Shown: positions 42,687-51,870 of the stretch, one piece after another
Numbering within the stretch: position 1 is the first letter of the stretch
How the letters are laid out: every line of letters starts with the position of its first letter
DNA from: Poindextera sp035604135
Lineage (GTDB): Bacteria > Pseudomonadota > Alphaproteobacteria > Caulobacterales > Caulobacteraceae
Direction of reading: 5' to 3'
Assembly (NCBI GenBank): GCA_035604135.1
Contig: DATNJB010000085.1
Location: forward strand, 1 to 64,000
Length of the DNA: 64,000 nucleotides
The notes under the pieces: generated by a model
What the model saw: the letters and a program-made list of their open reading frames with translations, nothing else
Told to the model about the DNA's origin: nothing
Databases searched by the model: none
Translations under genes and position numbers: made by a program

Positions 42687-43601
42687 GTGGACCAGCCCGC
42701 CGTTCAGGGGGCCGCGCAAGGCGTAGGCCATTGGGGGATCAGGCTTTTGAGCCTGCTCTGGCGGACGCTGGTCCGGATGTGGGGCCGCGACGTCATGCTT
42801 TACGTCGGCGGCGTTTCTTTCTTCGCCATGCTGGCGGTGTTCCCGGCGCTGGCCATCGTGCTCGGCGTCTACTCTGTTCTGCTCACGCCAGAGCAGGCTT
42901 TGGCGCAGGCCAGTGCGTTTGCGCAGATCCTGCCGCCCGCCGCGCTGACCCTCTTCCAGTCCGAGCTCCTGCGCCTCTCGCAGGCTCCAATCCGCGCCAT
43001 CTCGCTGCAAAGCCTGCTGGCGCTCGTGATTGGCGTCTACGCAGCCCATCGCAGCTTCAAGGCGCTCTTCGCCGGGCTCTCCTTCATCCACGACGAGGAG
43101 ACGCCGCGGGGCTTCTTGAGCTTCAACCTCCTGGCCCTGTTCGCGCTCCTGGCCGCGTTCGTGCTTCTGACCCTGGTCTCCGGCCTCTTCCTCGCGCTCC
43201 GCTTCGCCCGCACGGAGCTACACCTGCCCTTGCACCTGGGTTTGTTCTTGAACGAGTGGACCTGGGCATCCGTGGGCATCAGCATCGGGCTCACGCTGAT
43301 CTATCGCTACGCCATGTCGAGCGAGCCGGTCTCATGGTGCCTGGCGGCGGTGGGCGGCGTCGCGGCGGCCGGCCTCTCCCTCGCGGCGTCGTGGGCCAGC
43401 GCCGTCTACGTCACGCAGATCGCCAACTTCGGCGCAACCTACGGCTCGATCGCCGCGGTCATCGTGCTGCTGATCTGGCTCTCCTGGAACGTGAACGCGA
43501 TCTTCTTCGGCGCCTCGCTTACAACAGAGATCGAGCTCCTGACCCATCCGGCGGGACGAAAGCGGCTCAACCACCTGGTCCGCCCGCGGCGGCCTTCCTG
43601 A
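42687..43601 (+). CDS. YihY/BrkB family membrane protein
   Basis: A 304-residue inner-membrane protein with six helices. Family features: RDVMLYVGGVSFFAMLAVFP near residue 34, YAAHRSFKALFAGLSFIHDE near residue 118 and the final pair with IANFGATYGSIAAVIVLLIW and WNVNAIFFGASLTTEIEL. The family was once called ribonuclease BN by mistake; its transport role is not settled. Start GTG 42687 is supported only by family length. Its end overlaps the converging TusA-like gene by 35 bases. Confidence 0.88.
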   Translation: MDQPAVQGAAQGVGHWGIRLLSLLWRTLVRMWGRDVMLYVGGVSFFAMLAVFPALAIVLGVYSVLLTPEQALAQASAFAQILPPAALTLFQSELLRLSQAPIRAISLQSLLALVIGVYAAHRSFKALFAGLSFIHDEETPRGFLSFNLLALFALLAAFVLLTLVSGLFLALRFARTELHLPLHLGLFLNEWTWASVGISIGLTLIYRYAMSSEPVSWCLAAVGGVAAAGLSLAASWASAVYVTQIANFGATYGSIAAVIVLLIWLSWNVNAIFFGASLTTEIELLTHPAGRKRLNHLVRPRRPS

Positions 43602-43824
43602 CCACGAAAATCAGCGTGCCGGCGTCCTCGGTCGCTTCGATAAGCTCATGACCCGCTTCGCGCACGAAGTGGGGAGCATCGATCCGGGCGATCGGATCGT
43701 CGGCGATGAGCCGCACCACGTCGCCGGCGCGCATGGCTTCGAGCGCTCGACGCAGACGCAGTGTCGGAACGGGACAGCGATGGCCGCGCGCATCGACGGT
43801 GAGGGTGGCGGACGAAGCGGCCAT
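43567..43824 (-). CDS. TusA-like sulfurtransferase
   Basis: An 85-residue TusA/YedF-fold protein. The CPxP active-site motif is Cys17 in GHRCPVPTLRLRRAL, followed by AGDVVRLIADDPIARID and a hydrophobic last strand LIFVVRKA. Such proteins pass persulfide sulfur in thiolation or sulfur metabolism; the acceptor is unknown. ATG 43824 has AAGGAAGG upstream. It overlaps the 3' end of the BrkB-like gene and is divergent from the MFS gene at 43886. Confidence 0.88.
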   Translation of the reverse strand: MAASSATLTVDARGHRCPVPTLRLRRALEAMRAGDVVRLIADDPIARIDAPHFVREAGHELIEATEDAGTLIFVVRKAAAGGPGG

Positions 43825-43885
43825 TGGGCGCCTTCCTTTGGCGTGGGCGTTATTGCCCTCAAGCTCGGCTGGGTCACTCGCAGGC

Positions 43886-45322
43886 ATGGTCAACGAAGAC
43901 ATCATAGAGACGAACGCGCCGGCCAGGCTCGATCGCTTGCCTTGGAGTCGTTTCCATTGGCTGGTGATCACCGCGCTGGGCGTGGCTTGGATCCTCGACG
44001 GGCTCGAGGTGACGCTCGTCGGGGCGCTCTCGGCCGTGCTGGGCGACCATCGCGCGCTGGGCTTGAGCGAGAGCCAGGTCGGCCTGACCGCGAGCGCCTA
44101 CCTGATGGGCGCCATTCTGGGCGCGGTGGTGTTCGGACGGCTGTCCGACGCGTTCGGGCGACGGCGACTCTTCTTCGTCACGGTCGGCCTCTATCTCGCC
44201 GCGACGGTCGCCAGCGGACTCTCCTGGAACTTCGCCACTTTCGCAGCCTGCCGCTTCCTCACCGGCGCTGGCATCGGGGGCGAGTACGCGGCGATCAATT
44301 CGGCGGTACAGGAGTTGATCCCGGCCCGGCGGCGGGGCGTGACCGACCTTACGATCAACGGTAGCTATTGGATCGGGGCGGCGCTGGGCGCGCTGGGCTC
44401 TCTTGTCGTGCTGAACCCGCGCCTCTTCCCCGTCGCCATTGGCTGGCGCGTGGCTTTTCTGATCGGCGCCGCGCTCGGCGTCGTCATCGTCGCCATCCGC
44501 CGCCTCATCCCCGAGAGCCCCCGCTGGTTGATGACGCACGGCCGGTCGGCCGAGGCGCGGGCCGTGGTCGACGGGATCGAAGCGCAACTCACCGCCGCCG
44601 GCCATCGGCTCGAGCCGCCGGACAGCGCGCCGACGCTCCGCCTGACCGCGGCCGTTCGAGGCGGCTGGCTCGACATCGCCCGCACGTTGGTCGTGACCTA
44701 TCCGCGCCGCACGTTCGTCGGCTTGAGCCTGATGGCGAGCCAAGCCTTCTGCTACAACGCCGTCTTCTTCACCTACGCGTTGATCCTGACCAAGTTCTAC
44801 GGCGTGCCGGCAGCCGGCGTCGGTTGGTACCTCTTGCCCTTCGCGGTCGGCAATTTCTTCGGCCCGCTGTTGCTCGGTCACTTCTTCGACAGCCTCGGCC
44901 GGCGGCTGATGATCGCAGGGACCTACGCGCTTTCCGGCGTCTTGCTTGCGGTCACCGGCTGGCTCTTTGCGCACGGCCTGCTCAGCGCCGTCGAGCAGAC
45001 GGCGGCATGGACGGTGATCTTCTTCTTCGCCTCGGCGGCGGCGAGCGCCGGCTACCTGACCGTGGGCGAGTCCTTCCCGATCGAGATCCGGGCCGTCGCC
45101 ATCGCTTTGTTCTACGCGGTCGGCACCGGCATCGGCGGCGTGGCCGCCCCGGCGGTGTTCGGGCGGCTGATCGAGAACGGCTCGAGGCCTCAGCTCTTCG
45201 TGGGTTACCTGGTCGGGGCGGGCGCCATGCTGGCGGCCGCGGCGATCGAGGGCGCGCTCGGCCTCGATGCCGAGCGCAAGCCGCTTGAAGAGGTCGCCAG
45301 GCCGCTTTCGTTGGCGGACTAA
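43886..45322 (+). CDS. MFS transporter, metabolite/sugar porter type
   Basis: A 478-residue, 12-helix major facilitator transporter. Signature loops: GRLSDAFGRRRLF after helix 2 (near residue 91) and its repeat GHFFDSLGRRLM in the second half; RFLTGAGIGGEYAAINSAV and PESPRWLMTHGR are typical of the metabolite:H+ symporter/SV2-like branch. Substrate not readable. ATG 43886 lies 61 bases from the divergent TusA-like start. The tail overlaps the next gene by four bases in convergent orientation. Confidence 0.9.
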   Translation: MVNEDIIETNAPARLDRLPWSRFHWLVITALGVAWILDGLEVTLVGALSAVLGDHRALGLSESQVGLTASAYLMGAILGAVVFGRLSDAFGRRRLFFVTVGLYLAATVASGLSWNFATFAACRFLTGAGIGGEYAAINSAVQELIPARRRGVTDLTINGSYWIGAALGALGSLVVLNPRLFPVAIGWRVAFLIGAALGVVIVAIRRLIPESPRWLMTHGRSAEARAVVDGIEAQLTAAGHRLEPPDSAPTLRLTAAVRGGWLDIARTLVVTYPRRTFVGLSLMASQAFCYNAVFFTYALILTKFYGVPAAGVGWYLLPFAVGNFFGPLLLGHFFDSLGRRLMIAGTYALSGVLLAVTGWLFAHGLLSAVEQTAAWTVIFFFASAAASAGYLTVGESFPIEIRAVAIALFYAVGTGIGGVAAPAVFGRLIENGSRPQLFVGYLVGAGAMLAAAAIEGALGLDAERKPLEEVARPLSLAD

Positions 45323-46044
45323 GCGAAGACGCTGGCCACCTCGGAGGCGATCCCGTCCTTCGCGCGCCGAAGGGTCACGTAGACCACCGCCGAACCGACC
45401 GCGCCAATTCCGTAGACGATGCTGGAAATGAAGACGCCGACCAGGGTCGACGCGACGAGCTGCAGGCCAGCGGCTCCCTGCGTCAGGCCGACCACGAGCG
45501 CCAGGAGGCTGAAGAGCAGGACCGCTCCGGCCACGTATAGGGCTAGCAGACCACCGAGCAGCCAGCGGTGTCCTTGTGTCAGCCGCCACGCACGGCCCAG
45601 CGACGCGGTGACGCCGAATTGTTCGGCGACCACGACCGCGGTCAACGGCATCCAGGCGGTCATCAGGAAGAGACCAGGCAGGATAAGGGCGATCAATCCG
45701 CCCAGCACCGCCAGCCCGCTCAGGATGTTCGCGCCAAACAGGACGCCGAAACGGCCCGCGGCCGCCGAAAACGCCGCCTGGGCTCCGATCGGTGCTTCGC
45801 CGGCCAGCTCGTAGTAGACGATCAGAGCGACGCTGCCGAAGTAGAAGGCGCTCAGCACGCTCGACGCGATGTTCAATCCCGAATTCAGCGACGCGGGCAG
45901 TAAGGCGATAACAAGATCTGGCGCGCAGACCAGGAGCAGCGTCAGGACGCCGATGCCGGCAAAGCGCCGGCCGATGATCGCGAACGTCCGCGAGACGATC
46001 CAGCCAAGGTTCGGCGTCGCTGCGACGCCGCCTGCAATGCTCAT
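45319..46044 (-). CDS. polytopic membrane protein of unknown function
   Basis: A 241-residue membrane protein with about six helices (for example GIGVLTLLLVCAPDLVIALL, LIALILPGLFLMTAWMP and VAGAVLLFSLLALVVGL) and the region EQFGVTASLGRAWRLTQGH before a late helix. This layout is like the glycerophosphodiester phosphodiesterase membrane-domain (DUF975-type) proteins. ATG 46044 is chosen; a TTG at 46056 is possible. It follows the ABC ATPase gene by 16 bases on the same strand and may be part of that unit. Confidence 0.7.
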   Translation of the reverse strand: MSIAGGVAATPNLGWIVSRTFAIIGRRFAGIGVLTLLLVCAPDLVIALLPASLNSGLNIASSVLSAFYFGSVALIVYYELAGEAPIGAQAAFSAAAGRFGVLFGANILSGLAVLGGLIALILPGLFLMTAWMPLTAVVVAEQFGVTASLGRAWRLTQGHRWLLGGLLALYVAGAVLLFSLLALVVGLTQGAAGLQLVASTLVGVFISSIVYGIGAVGSAVVYVTLRRAKDGIASEVASVFA

Positions 46045-46060
46045 GTCTTGGTCCAAACCA

Positions 46061-47386
46061 TCAGCCCGGATCTTCCAGGTTGAACTGGTCCACGTCCTCG
46101 TGGAAGGCGAACACCTCGGCGTAGCGGCCCCAGGTGATCACCGCGTCGAGCGTCTCCTCGGCGTAGGTCTCGCTCATGAAGTCCTCGAGCTCGTCGCGGA
46201 AGCGCCGGGCCGGTGCCTGGTGCGAGGCGCGGTCGTCGAGCACGCGGCGAATGTGGGCGGCGAGCGGCACGTAGGTCAGTAGATGCTGGGCGAACAGCTG
46301 CTTGCGCTCGTCGACGTCGGCGTTGGCGTAACGCCGCCCGGCGGGGCTCAGCCGGATCGTGCGTCCGTCGATCTCCGCAAAGCGCATCAGCTGCAGCGTT
46401 TCGGCGATCGGCAACAGCTCGTCGGCCTCTAGCTGCAGATCGTTGGCCAGATCCGGCAGCTCGGCCTTGCCGTTGTTCGGCGGCGCGAACACCGACTCGA
46501 TCATGCCGTTCAGCGTGTTGGTCGATATATGGGTCAACGCCATGCCGATGCCGGTGCCGGCAAAGCCGGTGACGGCATGGACCGCCGCCGTGGTCGGACG
46601 CGCGGTCATGCGCGCGTAGATGTCGTCGACCAGTGCGCGAAAGGCGGGATCGAGGCGCTTCCTGGGCTGCGGCAGGTCGACCTTGATCTCGGCGATGATG
46701 TGGCCCGGATTGGAAGCGAACACGCAAATGCGGTCGCACATCAAGACCGCCTCCTCGATGTTGTGCGTCACCATCAGGATCGAGCGGATCGGCATGCGGC
46801 CCTCGCACCAGAGGTCCAGAAGGTCGGTGCGCAGCGTCTCCGCCGTCAGCACGTCGAGCGCCGAGAAGGGTTCGTCCATCAGCAAGACCGAGGGCTGTAC
46901 GACCAGCGCGCGGGCAAGGCCTACCCGCTGACGCATGCCGCCGGAGAGCTCCTTCGGATAGGCGCTCTCGAAGCCGTCGAGGCCGATCAGGTCGATGGCG
47001 GCAATGGCGCGCTTGCGCCGCTCATCCGGTGCGATGCCTTGCGCCTCCAGTCCAAGCTCGACGTTCTGCAGCACCGTCAGCCAGGGAAACAGGGCGAAGC
47101 TCTGGAACACCATGGCCACGCCGTGGGCGGCGTCGTCGCCGGGGATGTCCCGCACCATGACCGTGCCCTCGGTCGGCCGGATCAAGCCGGAGATGGCGCG
47201 CAGCAAAGTCGATTTGCCTGACCCGGAGCGGCCCAGCAGGCCCACGATCTCGTTCGGCTTCAGCGTCAAGTCGACGTGGTCGAGCACGAGCAGGTTGGCG
47301 CCGGCGCCCTTGCCATAGACGTGGCGCAGGTCGCGGACCTCGACCAGGTTCACGTCGTCGCGGGCGGGCGCCTCGAGCACGGTCAT
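46061..47386 (-). CDS. ABC transporter ATPase with C-terminal AAA-associated domain
   Basis: A 441-residue protein. Residues 1-265 are a nitrate/sulfonate/taurine-type ABC ATPase: Walker A GRSGSGKST at 52-60, LSGGMRQRVGLARAL, Walker B VLLMDEPFSALD. Residues 300-441 form the extra C-terminal domain (GKAELPDLANDLQLEADELL, DVDERKQLFAQHLL) typical of ATPases paired with double-length permeases. ATG 47386; the frame is open to 47605 but upstream residues are shadow. It follows the permease gene by 13 bases. No substrate-binding protein is near. Confidence 0.9.
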   Translation of the reverse strand: MTVLEAPARDDVNLVEVRDLRHVYGKGAGANLLVLDHVDLTLKPNEIVGLLGRSGSGKSTLLRAISGLIRPTEGTVMVRDIPGDDAAHGVAMVFQSFALFPWLTVLQNVELGLEAQGIAPDERRKRAIAAIDLIGLDGFESAYPKELSGGMRQRVGLARALVVQPSVLLMDEPFSALDVLTAETLRTDLLDLWCEGRMPIRSILMVTHNIEEAVLMCDRICVFASNPGHIIAEIKVDLPQPRKRLDPAFRALVDDIYARMTARPTTAAVHAVTGFAGTGIGMALTHISTNTLNGMIESVFAPPNNGKAELPDLANDLQLEADELLPIAETLQLMRFAEIDGRTIRLSPAGRRYANADVDERKQLFAQHLLTYVPLAAHIRRVLDDRASHQAPARRFRDELEDFMSETYAEETLDAVITWGRYAEVFAFHEDVDQFNLEDPG

Positions 47387-47399
47387 GGCGGGCTTTCCT

Positions 47400-49148
47400 C
47401 TAGTCCAGGCGAAGGCGCCGCGCGGCGAAACCGTAGAGCGGCCGCCAGAGCGTGCGGTTGATGATGATGACGAACACCGACATTGCCGCGATGCCGAGGG
47501 CGACGCGCGGATAGTCGCCGGCCGTCGTCGCGTCGGCAATATAGGAACCGAGGCCGGCCGCTTCGATCTTTGTGTGGTTCCAGGTGACCACCTCGGCGAC
47601 CACACTCGCGTTCCAGGAACCCCCCGAGGCGGTCAGGGCGCCGGTAACGTAATAGGGGAAGATGCCGGGCAGGGCGACCTGGCGCCACCACTGCCAGCGG
47701 CGCACGTGGAAGATCGAGGCCGCTTCCTTCAGGTCGGTTGGCAGGACGCTGGCGCCGGCGATGACGTTGAACAGGATGTACCACTGGGTGCCGAGGATCA
47801 TCAGCGGCGAGAGCCAGATGTTGGGCACAAGGTGCAGCGCCACGATGAGGCCGACGGCGATCGGGAAGAGCACGTTGGCGGGGAAGGCGGCGAGGAACTG
47901 GGCGATCGGCTGCACCCGCTCAGTCCAGGCGGGACGAAGGCCGATCCATACCCCGATGGGAACCCAGATCAGGCTGGCGATGGCGATCAGCACCAGCACG
48001 CGGGTGAGCGTGATCAGGCCCAAGCCGAACGCGACGACGGCGTCATGCAGCGTCAGCGTCTCGCTGACATAGCGATAAACCAGCCAGGCGCCGGCAAGCG
48101 CGGCGACGATGACTACAGCGAACCAGATCCAGTCGAGCGCACGGGAGACGCGGGGGTCGAACGGCGGCGGTGGCTGAATCCTGATCCCGGGGAGGGGTGG
48201 CAGGTTTGTCAGCGTGCGGGACACGGGGCGAAAGAGACGCGGGATGAGCCGCATCCGCTTCAAGAGCTCGAAGAACCAGGACCTCGGCGGATCCTGTGAG
48301 GCGGTCTGCTCGACGCGGAACTTGTCGGCCCAGGCGACGATCGGGCGAAACAGCAGCTGGTCGTAGAGGAAGATCACAACCGCCATGGTCGCCACCGCCC
48401 AGACGACGGCGCGGGTGTCGCCGCGCTCGCCCGCCAGCGCCAGCCATGACCCGATGCCGGGCAAGGTGACGGTGGTGTTGCCGACCGTGATCGCCTCGGA
48501 CAACACGACGAAGAACCATGCGCCGGACATCGACATCATCGTGTTCCACACGAGCGCCGGCGTCGCGAACGGCAGCTCGAGCCGCCAGAAGCGACCCCAG
48601 GGCGAGAGCCCAAACCCGCGCGCGGCCTCGTCCAGGTCGGCGGGGAGGGTCTTCAGCGACTGGTAGAAGCTGAACGCCATGTTCCACGCCTGGGCGGTGA
48701 AGACGGCGAAGATGGCGGCGGCCTCCGCCCCCAGCTCGTTGCCGGGGAACAGGTTCATGAAAAAGGTCACCGTGAAGGTCAGGAAACCGAAGACCGGTAT
48801 CGACTGCAGGATGTCGAGCGCCGGAATGATCACCAGTTCGGCTTTGCGGCTTTTCGCTGCCAGCGTCGCGACCACGAAGGTGAAAAGCAGCGAGCCCGCC
48901 AGCGCCGCGAACATGCGCAGGACCGTGAGCAGGGCATAGCCAGGCAGCCGAGTCGGATCGAGCGTGACCGGCGCGATCTGCAGGGCGGTCAGAGGGCGGC
49001 CCATCTGCTGCGCGCCGTGCACCACCAGCACCGCGATGCCTGCGATCATGAAGATGGTGACGAGGTCGCCGCGGGTCGGTGTGAACTGCCGCCGCGCGAA
49101 GCGGGCGAGCAGCGCCGGGCTCATGCGCTCGGGGAACTGAAAAGACAT
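47400..49148 (-). CDS. fused tandem ABC transporter permease
   Basis: A 582-residue permease made of two binding-protein-dependent transport domains in one chain. The EAA-type loops occur twice: DLDEAARGFGLSPWGRFW near residue 180 and DLKEAASIFHVRRWQWWR near residue 485, each followed by a conserved helix. The family normally works as two subunits, so this fusion supplies both halves. The ATG at 49148 has GAGGG eight bases upstream. The 109-nt upstream gap after fcl holds a GCGCC/GGCGC hairpin and a GGTGC/GCACC hairpin. Confidence 0.9.
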   Translation of the reverse strand: MSFQFPERMSPALLARFARRQFTPTRGDLVTIFMIAGIAVLVVHGAQQMGRPLTALQIAPVTLDPTRLPGYALLTVLRMFAALAGSLLFTFVVATLAAKSRKAELVIIPALDILQSIPVFGFLTFTVTFFMNLFPGNELGAEAAAIFAVFTAQAWNMAFSFYQSLKTLPADLDEAARGFGLSPWGRFWRLELPFATPALVWNTMMSMSGAWFFVVLSEAITVGNTTVTLPGIGSWLALAGERGDTRAVVWAVATMAVVIFLYDQLLFRPIVAWADKFRVEQTASQDPPRSWFFELLKRMRLIPRLFRPVSRTLTNLPPLPGIRIQPPPPFDPRVSRALDWIWFAVVIVAALAGAWLVYRYVSETLTLHDAVVAFGLGLITLTRVLVLIAIASLIWVPIGVWIGLRPAWTERVQPIAQFLAAFPANVLFPIAVGLIVALHLVPNIWLSPLMILGTQWYILFNVIAGASVLPTDLKEAASIFHVRRWQWWRQVALPGIFPYYVTGALTASGGSWNASVVAEVVTWNHTKIEAAGLGSYIADATTAGDYPRVALGIAAMSVFVIIINRTLWRPLYGFAARRLRLD

Positions 49149-49257
49149 GAGCCGGCCCTCGCGTCGCAGGTGCTGGTAAGCACCGCCACGCACATTTGTC
49201 CATCACGCCGCCGTGACAGCGCCTAAAGGCGCGTTTGGATCAGTCAGATCCGGGCTT

Positions 49258-50214
49258 TCACGCCGTCGCGGCCTGATGCTCGAGGAACCAGCGATAGGCG
49301 TCGGCCAGGCCCTCGGCCAGCGGGATGCGCCGCCGCCACCCCAGCGCCTCGAGTTTGCCGCAGTCCAGCCGCTTGCGCGGCGTGCCGTCCGGCTTGGTCA
49401 GGTCGTGCACGATCTCGGCATCGAGGCCCACCGCCGCGCCGATCATATTGGCGAGCTCGAGGATCGAGACCTCGTCGCCCGTGCCGACGTTCACGTGGCC
49501 CTCGCCCGAATAGCGCGTCATCAGGAAGACGAGCGCGTCGGCGCAATCATCGGCGTGCAGGAACTCGCGCAAGGGCGCGCCGGTGCCCCAGACGGTCAGC
49601 GTCCGCTCGCCCTTGGCCTTGGCCTCGTGCGCCTTGCGCAAGAGCGCCGCCAGCGCGTGCGAGGAGGCCAGATCGTAGTTGTCGCCCGGCCCGTAGAGGT
49701 TGGTCGGCATCGCGGCGATGAAGTCGCAGCCATATTGGCGTCGGTAGGCCTGCGCCATCTTCAGGCCAGCGATCTTGGCGATCGCGTACCATTCGTTGGT
49801 GGGCTCGAGCGGCCCGGTGAGCAGCGCTTCCTCGGCGATCGGCTGTGGAGCAAACTTCGGGTAGATGCAGCTCGAGCCCAGGAACAGCAGCTTGGCGACG
49901 CCGGCCAGACGCGCGCCTTCGATTACATTGGTCTGGATGGCCAGATTGTCGTGCAGGAACTCCGCCGGATAGTTTTCGTTCGCCAGGATGCCGCCCACCT
50001 TGGCGGCGGCAAGGAAGATCGCGTCCGGGCGGGCGTCGGCCATCCAGGCCTGCGTCGACGCTTGCCGCCTCAGGTCGAGGTCGGCGCGACTTACGGTCAA
50101 AATCTCGCAGTCCTCGCGCGCCAGCCGCCGCACCAGCGCCTGGCCTACCATGCCGCCGTGGCCGGCCACCCACACGCGCTTGCCCTTGAGCGGGAACACC
50201 GCCTCAGTCGGCAT
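49258..50214 (-). CDS. fcl: GDP-L-fucose synthase
   Basis: A 318-residue extended short-chain dehydrogenase that epimerises and reduces GDP-4-keto-6-deoxy-D-mannose to GDP-L-fucose with NADPH. Cofactor loop GHGGMVGQALV near residue 19, GSSCIYPKFAPQPI near residue 110 and the catalytic YxxxK in WYAIAKIAGLK near residue 144. Its start overlaps the gmd stop by 11 bases, giving the usual gmd-fcl pair. Confidence 0.95.
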   Translation of the reverse strand: MPTEAVFPLKGKRVWVAGHGGMVGQALVRRLAREDCEILTVSRADLDLRRQASTQAWMADARPDAIFLAAAKVGGILANENYPAEFLHDNLAIQTNVIEGARLAGVAKLLFLGSSCIYPKFAPQPIAEEALLTGPLEPTNEWYAIAKIAGLKMAQAYRRQYGCDFIAAMPTNLYGPGDNYDLASSHALAALLRKAHEAKAKGERTLTVWGTGAPLREFLHADDCADALVFLMTRYSGEGHVNVGTGDEVSILELANMIGAAVGLDAEIVHDLTKPDGTPRKRLDCGKLEALGWRRRIPLAEGLADAYRWFLEHQAATA

Positions 50215-51280
50215 TGCGCCGCTCTTCCTTCGGCACCACGACCATATCCTCTGCGACCATCTCCTCGCAGAGCGCGCGCCAGTTGGTCTCGTACTGCCAG
50301 CCGAGCTTGGCCTTCGCCTTCGAGGCGTCGCCGATCAGCAAATCGACCTCGGTCGGGCGGAAGTAGCGCGGATCGACCTCCACCAGCACCCGGCCGCTCC
50401 TGGCGTCCAGCCCCTGTTCCTCGACCCCTCGACCTCGCCATTCGATGGCGATGTCGGTCTGGGCGAAGGCGTGGGCGACGAAATCGCGCACCAGCGTGGT
50501 CTCGCCGGTCGCCAGCACGTAGTCGTCAGGCTCGTCCTGCTGCAGCATCAGCCACATGCCGCGCACGTACTCCCGCGCATGGCCCCAGTCGCGCTTGGCG
50601 TCGAGGTTGCCCAGGTAGAGCTTGTCCTGCAGCCCGTGGTGGATGGCGGCGACCGCGCGGGTGATCTTGCGCGTCACGAAGGTTTCGCCGCGCAGCGGAC
50701 TCTCGTGGTTGAACAGGATCCCGTTCGACGCGTGCAGCCCGTACGCCTCGCGGTAGTTCACGACGATCCAGTAGGCATAGAGCTTTGCCGCGCCGTAGGG
50801 GCTGCGCGGGTAGAAGGGCGTGGTCTCGTTCTGCGGCGAGGCCTGCACTTTGCCGTACAACTCCGACGTCGAGGCCTGGTAGAAGCGCGTCTTGCGCTCA
50901 AGCCCGAGGATGCGGATCGACTCGAGCAGCCTGAGCGTGCCGACCGCGTCGGCGTTGGCCGTATATTCCGGCGTCTCGAAGCTCACCTGCACATGGCTCT
51001 GGGCGGCCAGATTGTAGATCTCGTCGGGTTGGACCTGCTGGACGATCCGGATGAGGTTCGTCGAGTCGGTCATGTCGCCGTAGTGCAGGATGAAGCGCTG
51101 ATTGCGCTCGTGCGGGTCCTGGTAGAGGTGCTCGATCCGTCCGGTGTTGAACGAGGACGAGCGGCGCTTGATGCCGTGGACGATGTAGCCTTTGTCCAAC
51201 AACAGCTGCGACAGGTAGGCGCCGTCCTGGCCGGTGACCCCGGTGACGAGCGCAATTTTGCCGTTGCCGTCATTTTGCAT
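50204..51280 (-). CDS. gmd: GDP-mannose 4,6-dehydratase
   Basis: A 358-residue SDR-family dehydratase that makes GDP-4-keto-6-deoxymannose. NADP loop TGVTGQDGAYLSQLLL at residues 13-28, SSSFNTGRIEHLYQDPHE, active-site segment ASTSELYGK and YxxxK in RSPYGAAKLYAYW near residue 164; LDAKRDWGHAREYV and the C-terminal LLIGDASKAKAKLGW are diagnostic. With fcl it would feed fucose or related deoxyhexose into surface polysaccharide; no glycosyltransferase is nearby. Confidence 0.96.
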   Translation of the reverse strand: MQNDGNGKIALVTGVTGQDGAYLSQLLLDKGYIVHGIKRRSSSFNTGRIEHLYQDPHERNQRFILHYGDMTDSTNLIRIVQQVQPDEIYNLAAQSHVQVSFETPEYTANADAVGTLRLLESIRILGLERKTRFYQASTSELYGKVQASPQNETTPFYPRSPYGAAKLYAYWIVVNYREAYGLHASNGILFNHESPLRGETFVTRKITRAVAAIHHGLQDKLYLGNLDAKRDWGHAREYVRGMWLMLQQDEPDDYVLATGETTLVRDFVAHAFAQTDIAIEWRGRGVEEQGLDARSGRVLVEVDPRYFRPTEVDLLIGDASKAKAKLGWQYETNWRALCEEMVAEDMVVVPKEERRNAD

Positions 51281-51319
51281 GTCGGCAAGCTATCGCGTCG
51301 CTGGAAGCCGGAGCAAGCG

Positions 51320-51661
51320 ATGACCCGAGACGACATCCGCCGCCTGGCGCTCATGCTTCCGGAAGCGGAGGAGGCCGGCCACCATGGCATTCCCTCGTTC
51401 CGCGTGGGGGGGAAGATCTTCTCGACCATCCACATCGAGCATCCGCGGATGATGGTGAAGCTCGCGCCCGAGGATCAGCACAATCTGAGCGCGGCGCATC
51501 CAGGGGTGGTCGAGCCGGTCCCGGGGTATTGGGGCCGCAAGGGCTCGACGTTCATTTTCTTCGAGTCGGCCGACGAGGCGCTGGCTAGGCTCGCGCTCGA
51601 CCTGGCATGGCCGACCGTGGTCCCGAGCCGCTTGCTGCGCAGGGTCGAGGCCACTAGTTGA
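51320..51661 (+). CDS. MmcQ/YjbR family protein
   Basis: A 113-residue protein of the MmcQ/YjbR (CyaY-like fold, possible DNA-binding) family. Typical features: TRDDIRRLALMLPEAEEAGH at the start, GIPSFRVGGKIFSTI, MMVKLAPEDQHNLSAAHP, and GYWGRKGSTFIFF. ATG 51320 follows a CCGGAGC ribosome-binding site. Its end overlaps the converging Cys-rich gene by eight bases. Function in the cell is unknown. Confidence 0.88.
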   Translation: MTRDDIRRLALMLPEAEEAGHHGIPSFRVGGKIFSTIHIEHPRMMVKLAPEDQHNLSAAHPGVVEPVPGYWGRKGSTFIFFESADEALARLALDLAWPTVVPSRLLRRVEATS

Positions 51662-51863
51662 CGGCGCAGAAATCCTTGTCGGGAAGGCAGCGCTTTCCGC
51701 ACTGGAAGTAGCCCTTGGGGCAGGGCGGCGGGAGCTGACACACCTTGTCCCGCGCGATGCACTTGTTCCCGCAAGGCTTGCTGTTCAAGCAGCTGATCGC
51801 TGCGGCTGGCGAGGCGGACAGAACGAGTCCGAGCGCAGCGATCATGACGAACGTATGCCGCAC
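51654..51863 (-). CDS. small secreted Cys-rich protein
   Basis: A 69-residue precursor starting at GTG 51863, chosen because GGAGG sits seven bases upstream; the longer open frame to 51923 has no such site. Residues 1-22 are a signal peptide (FVMIAALGLVLSASPAAA, cleavage after AAA). The 47-residue mature part has eight cysteines in two similar blocks, CLNSKPCGNKCIARDKVC and CPKGYFQCGKRCLPDKDFC, joined by QLPPP. The fold would be held by disulfides in the periplasm or outside the cell. I do not recognise a named family. Confidence 0.72.
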   Translation of the reverse strand: MRHTFVMIAALGLVLSASPAAAISCLNSKPCGNKCIARDKVCQLPPPCPKGYFQCGKRCLPDKDFCAVN

Positions 51864-51870
51864 TGCGGTT

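Noticed and set aside
49149..49257. Riboswitch ahead of the ABC permease
   Set aside because: Two simple hairpins are visible (GCGCC/GGCGC and GGTGC/GCACC), but no conserved riboswitch core could be matched.
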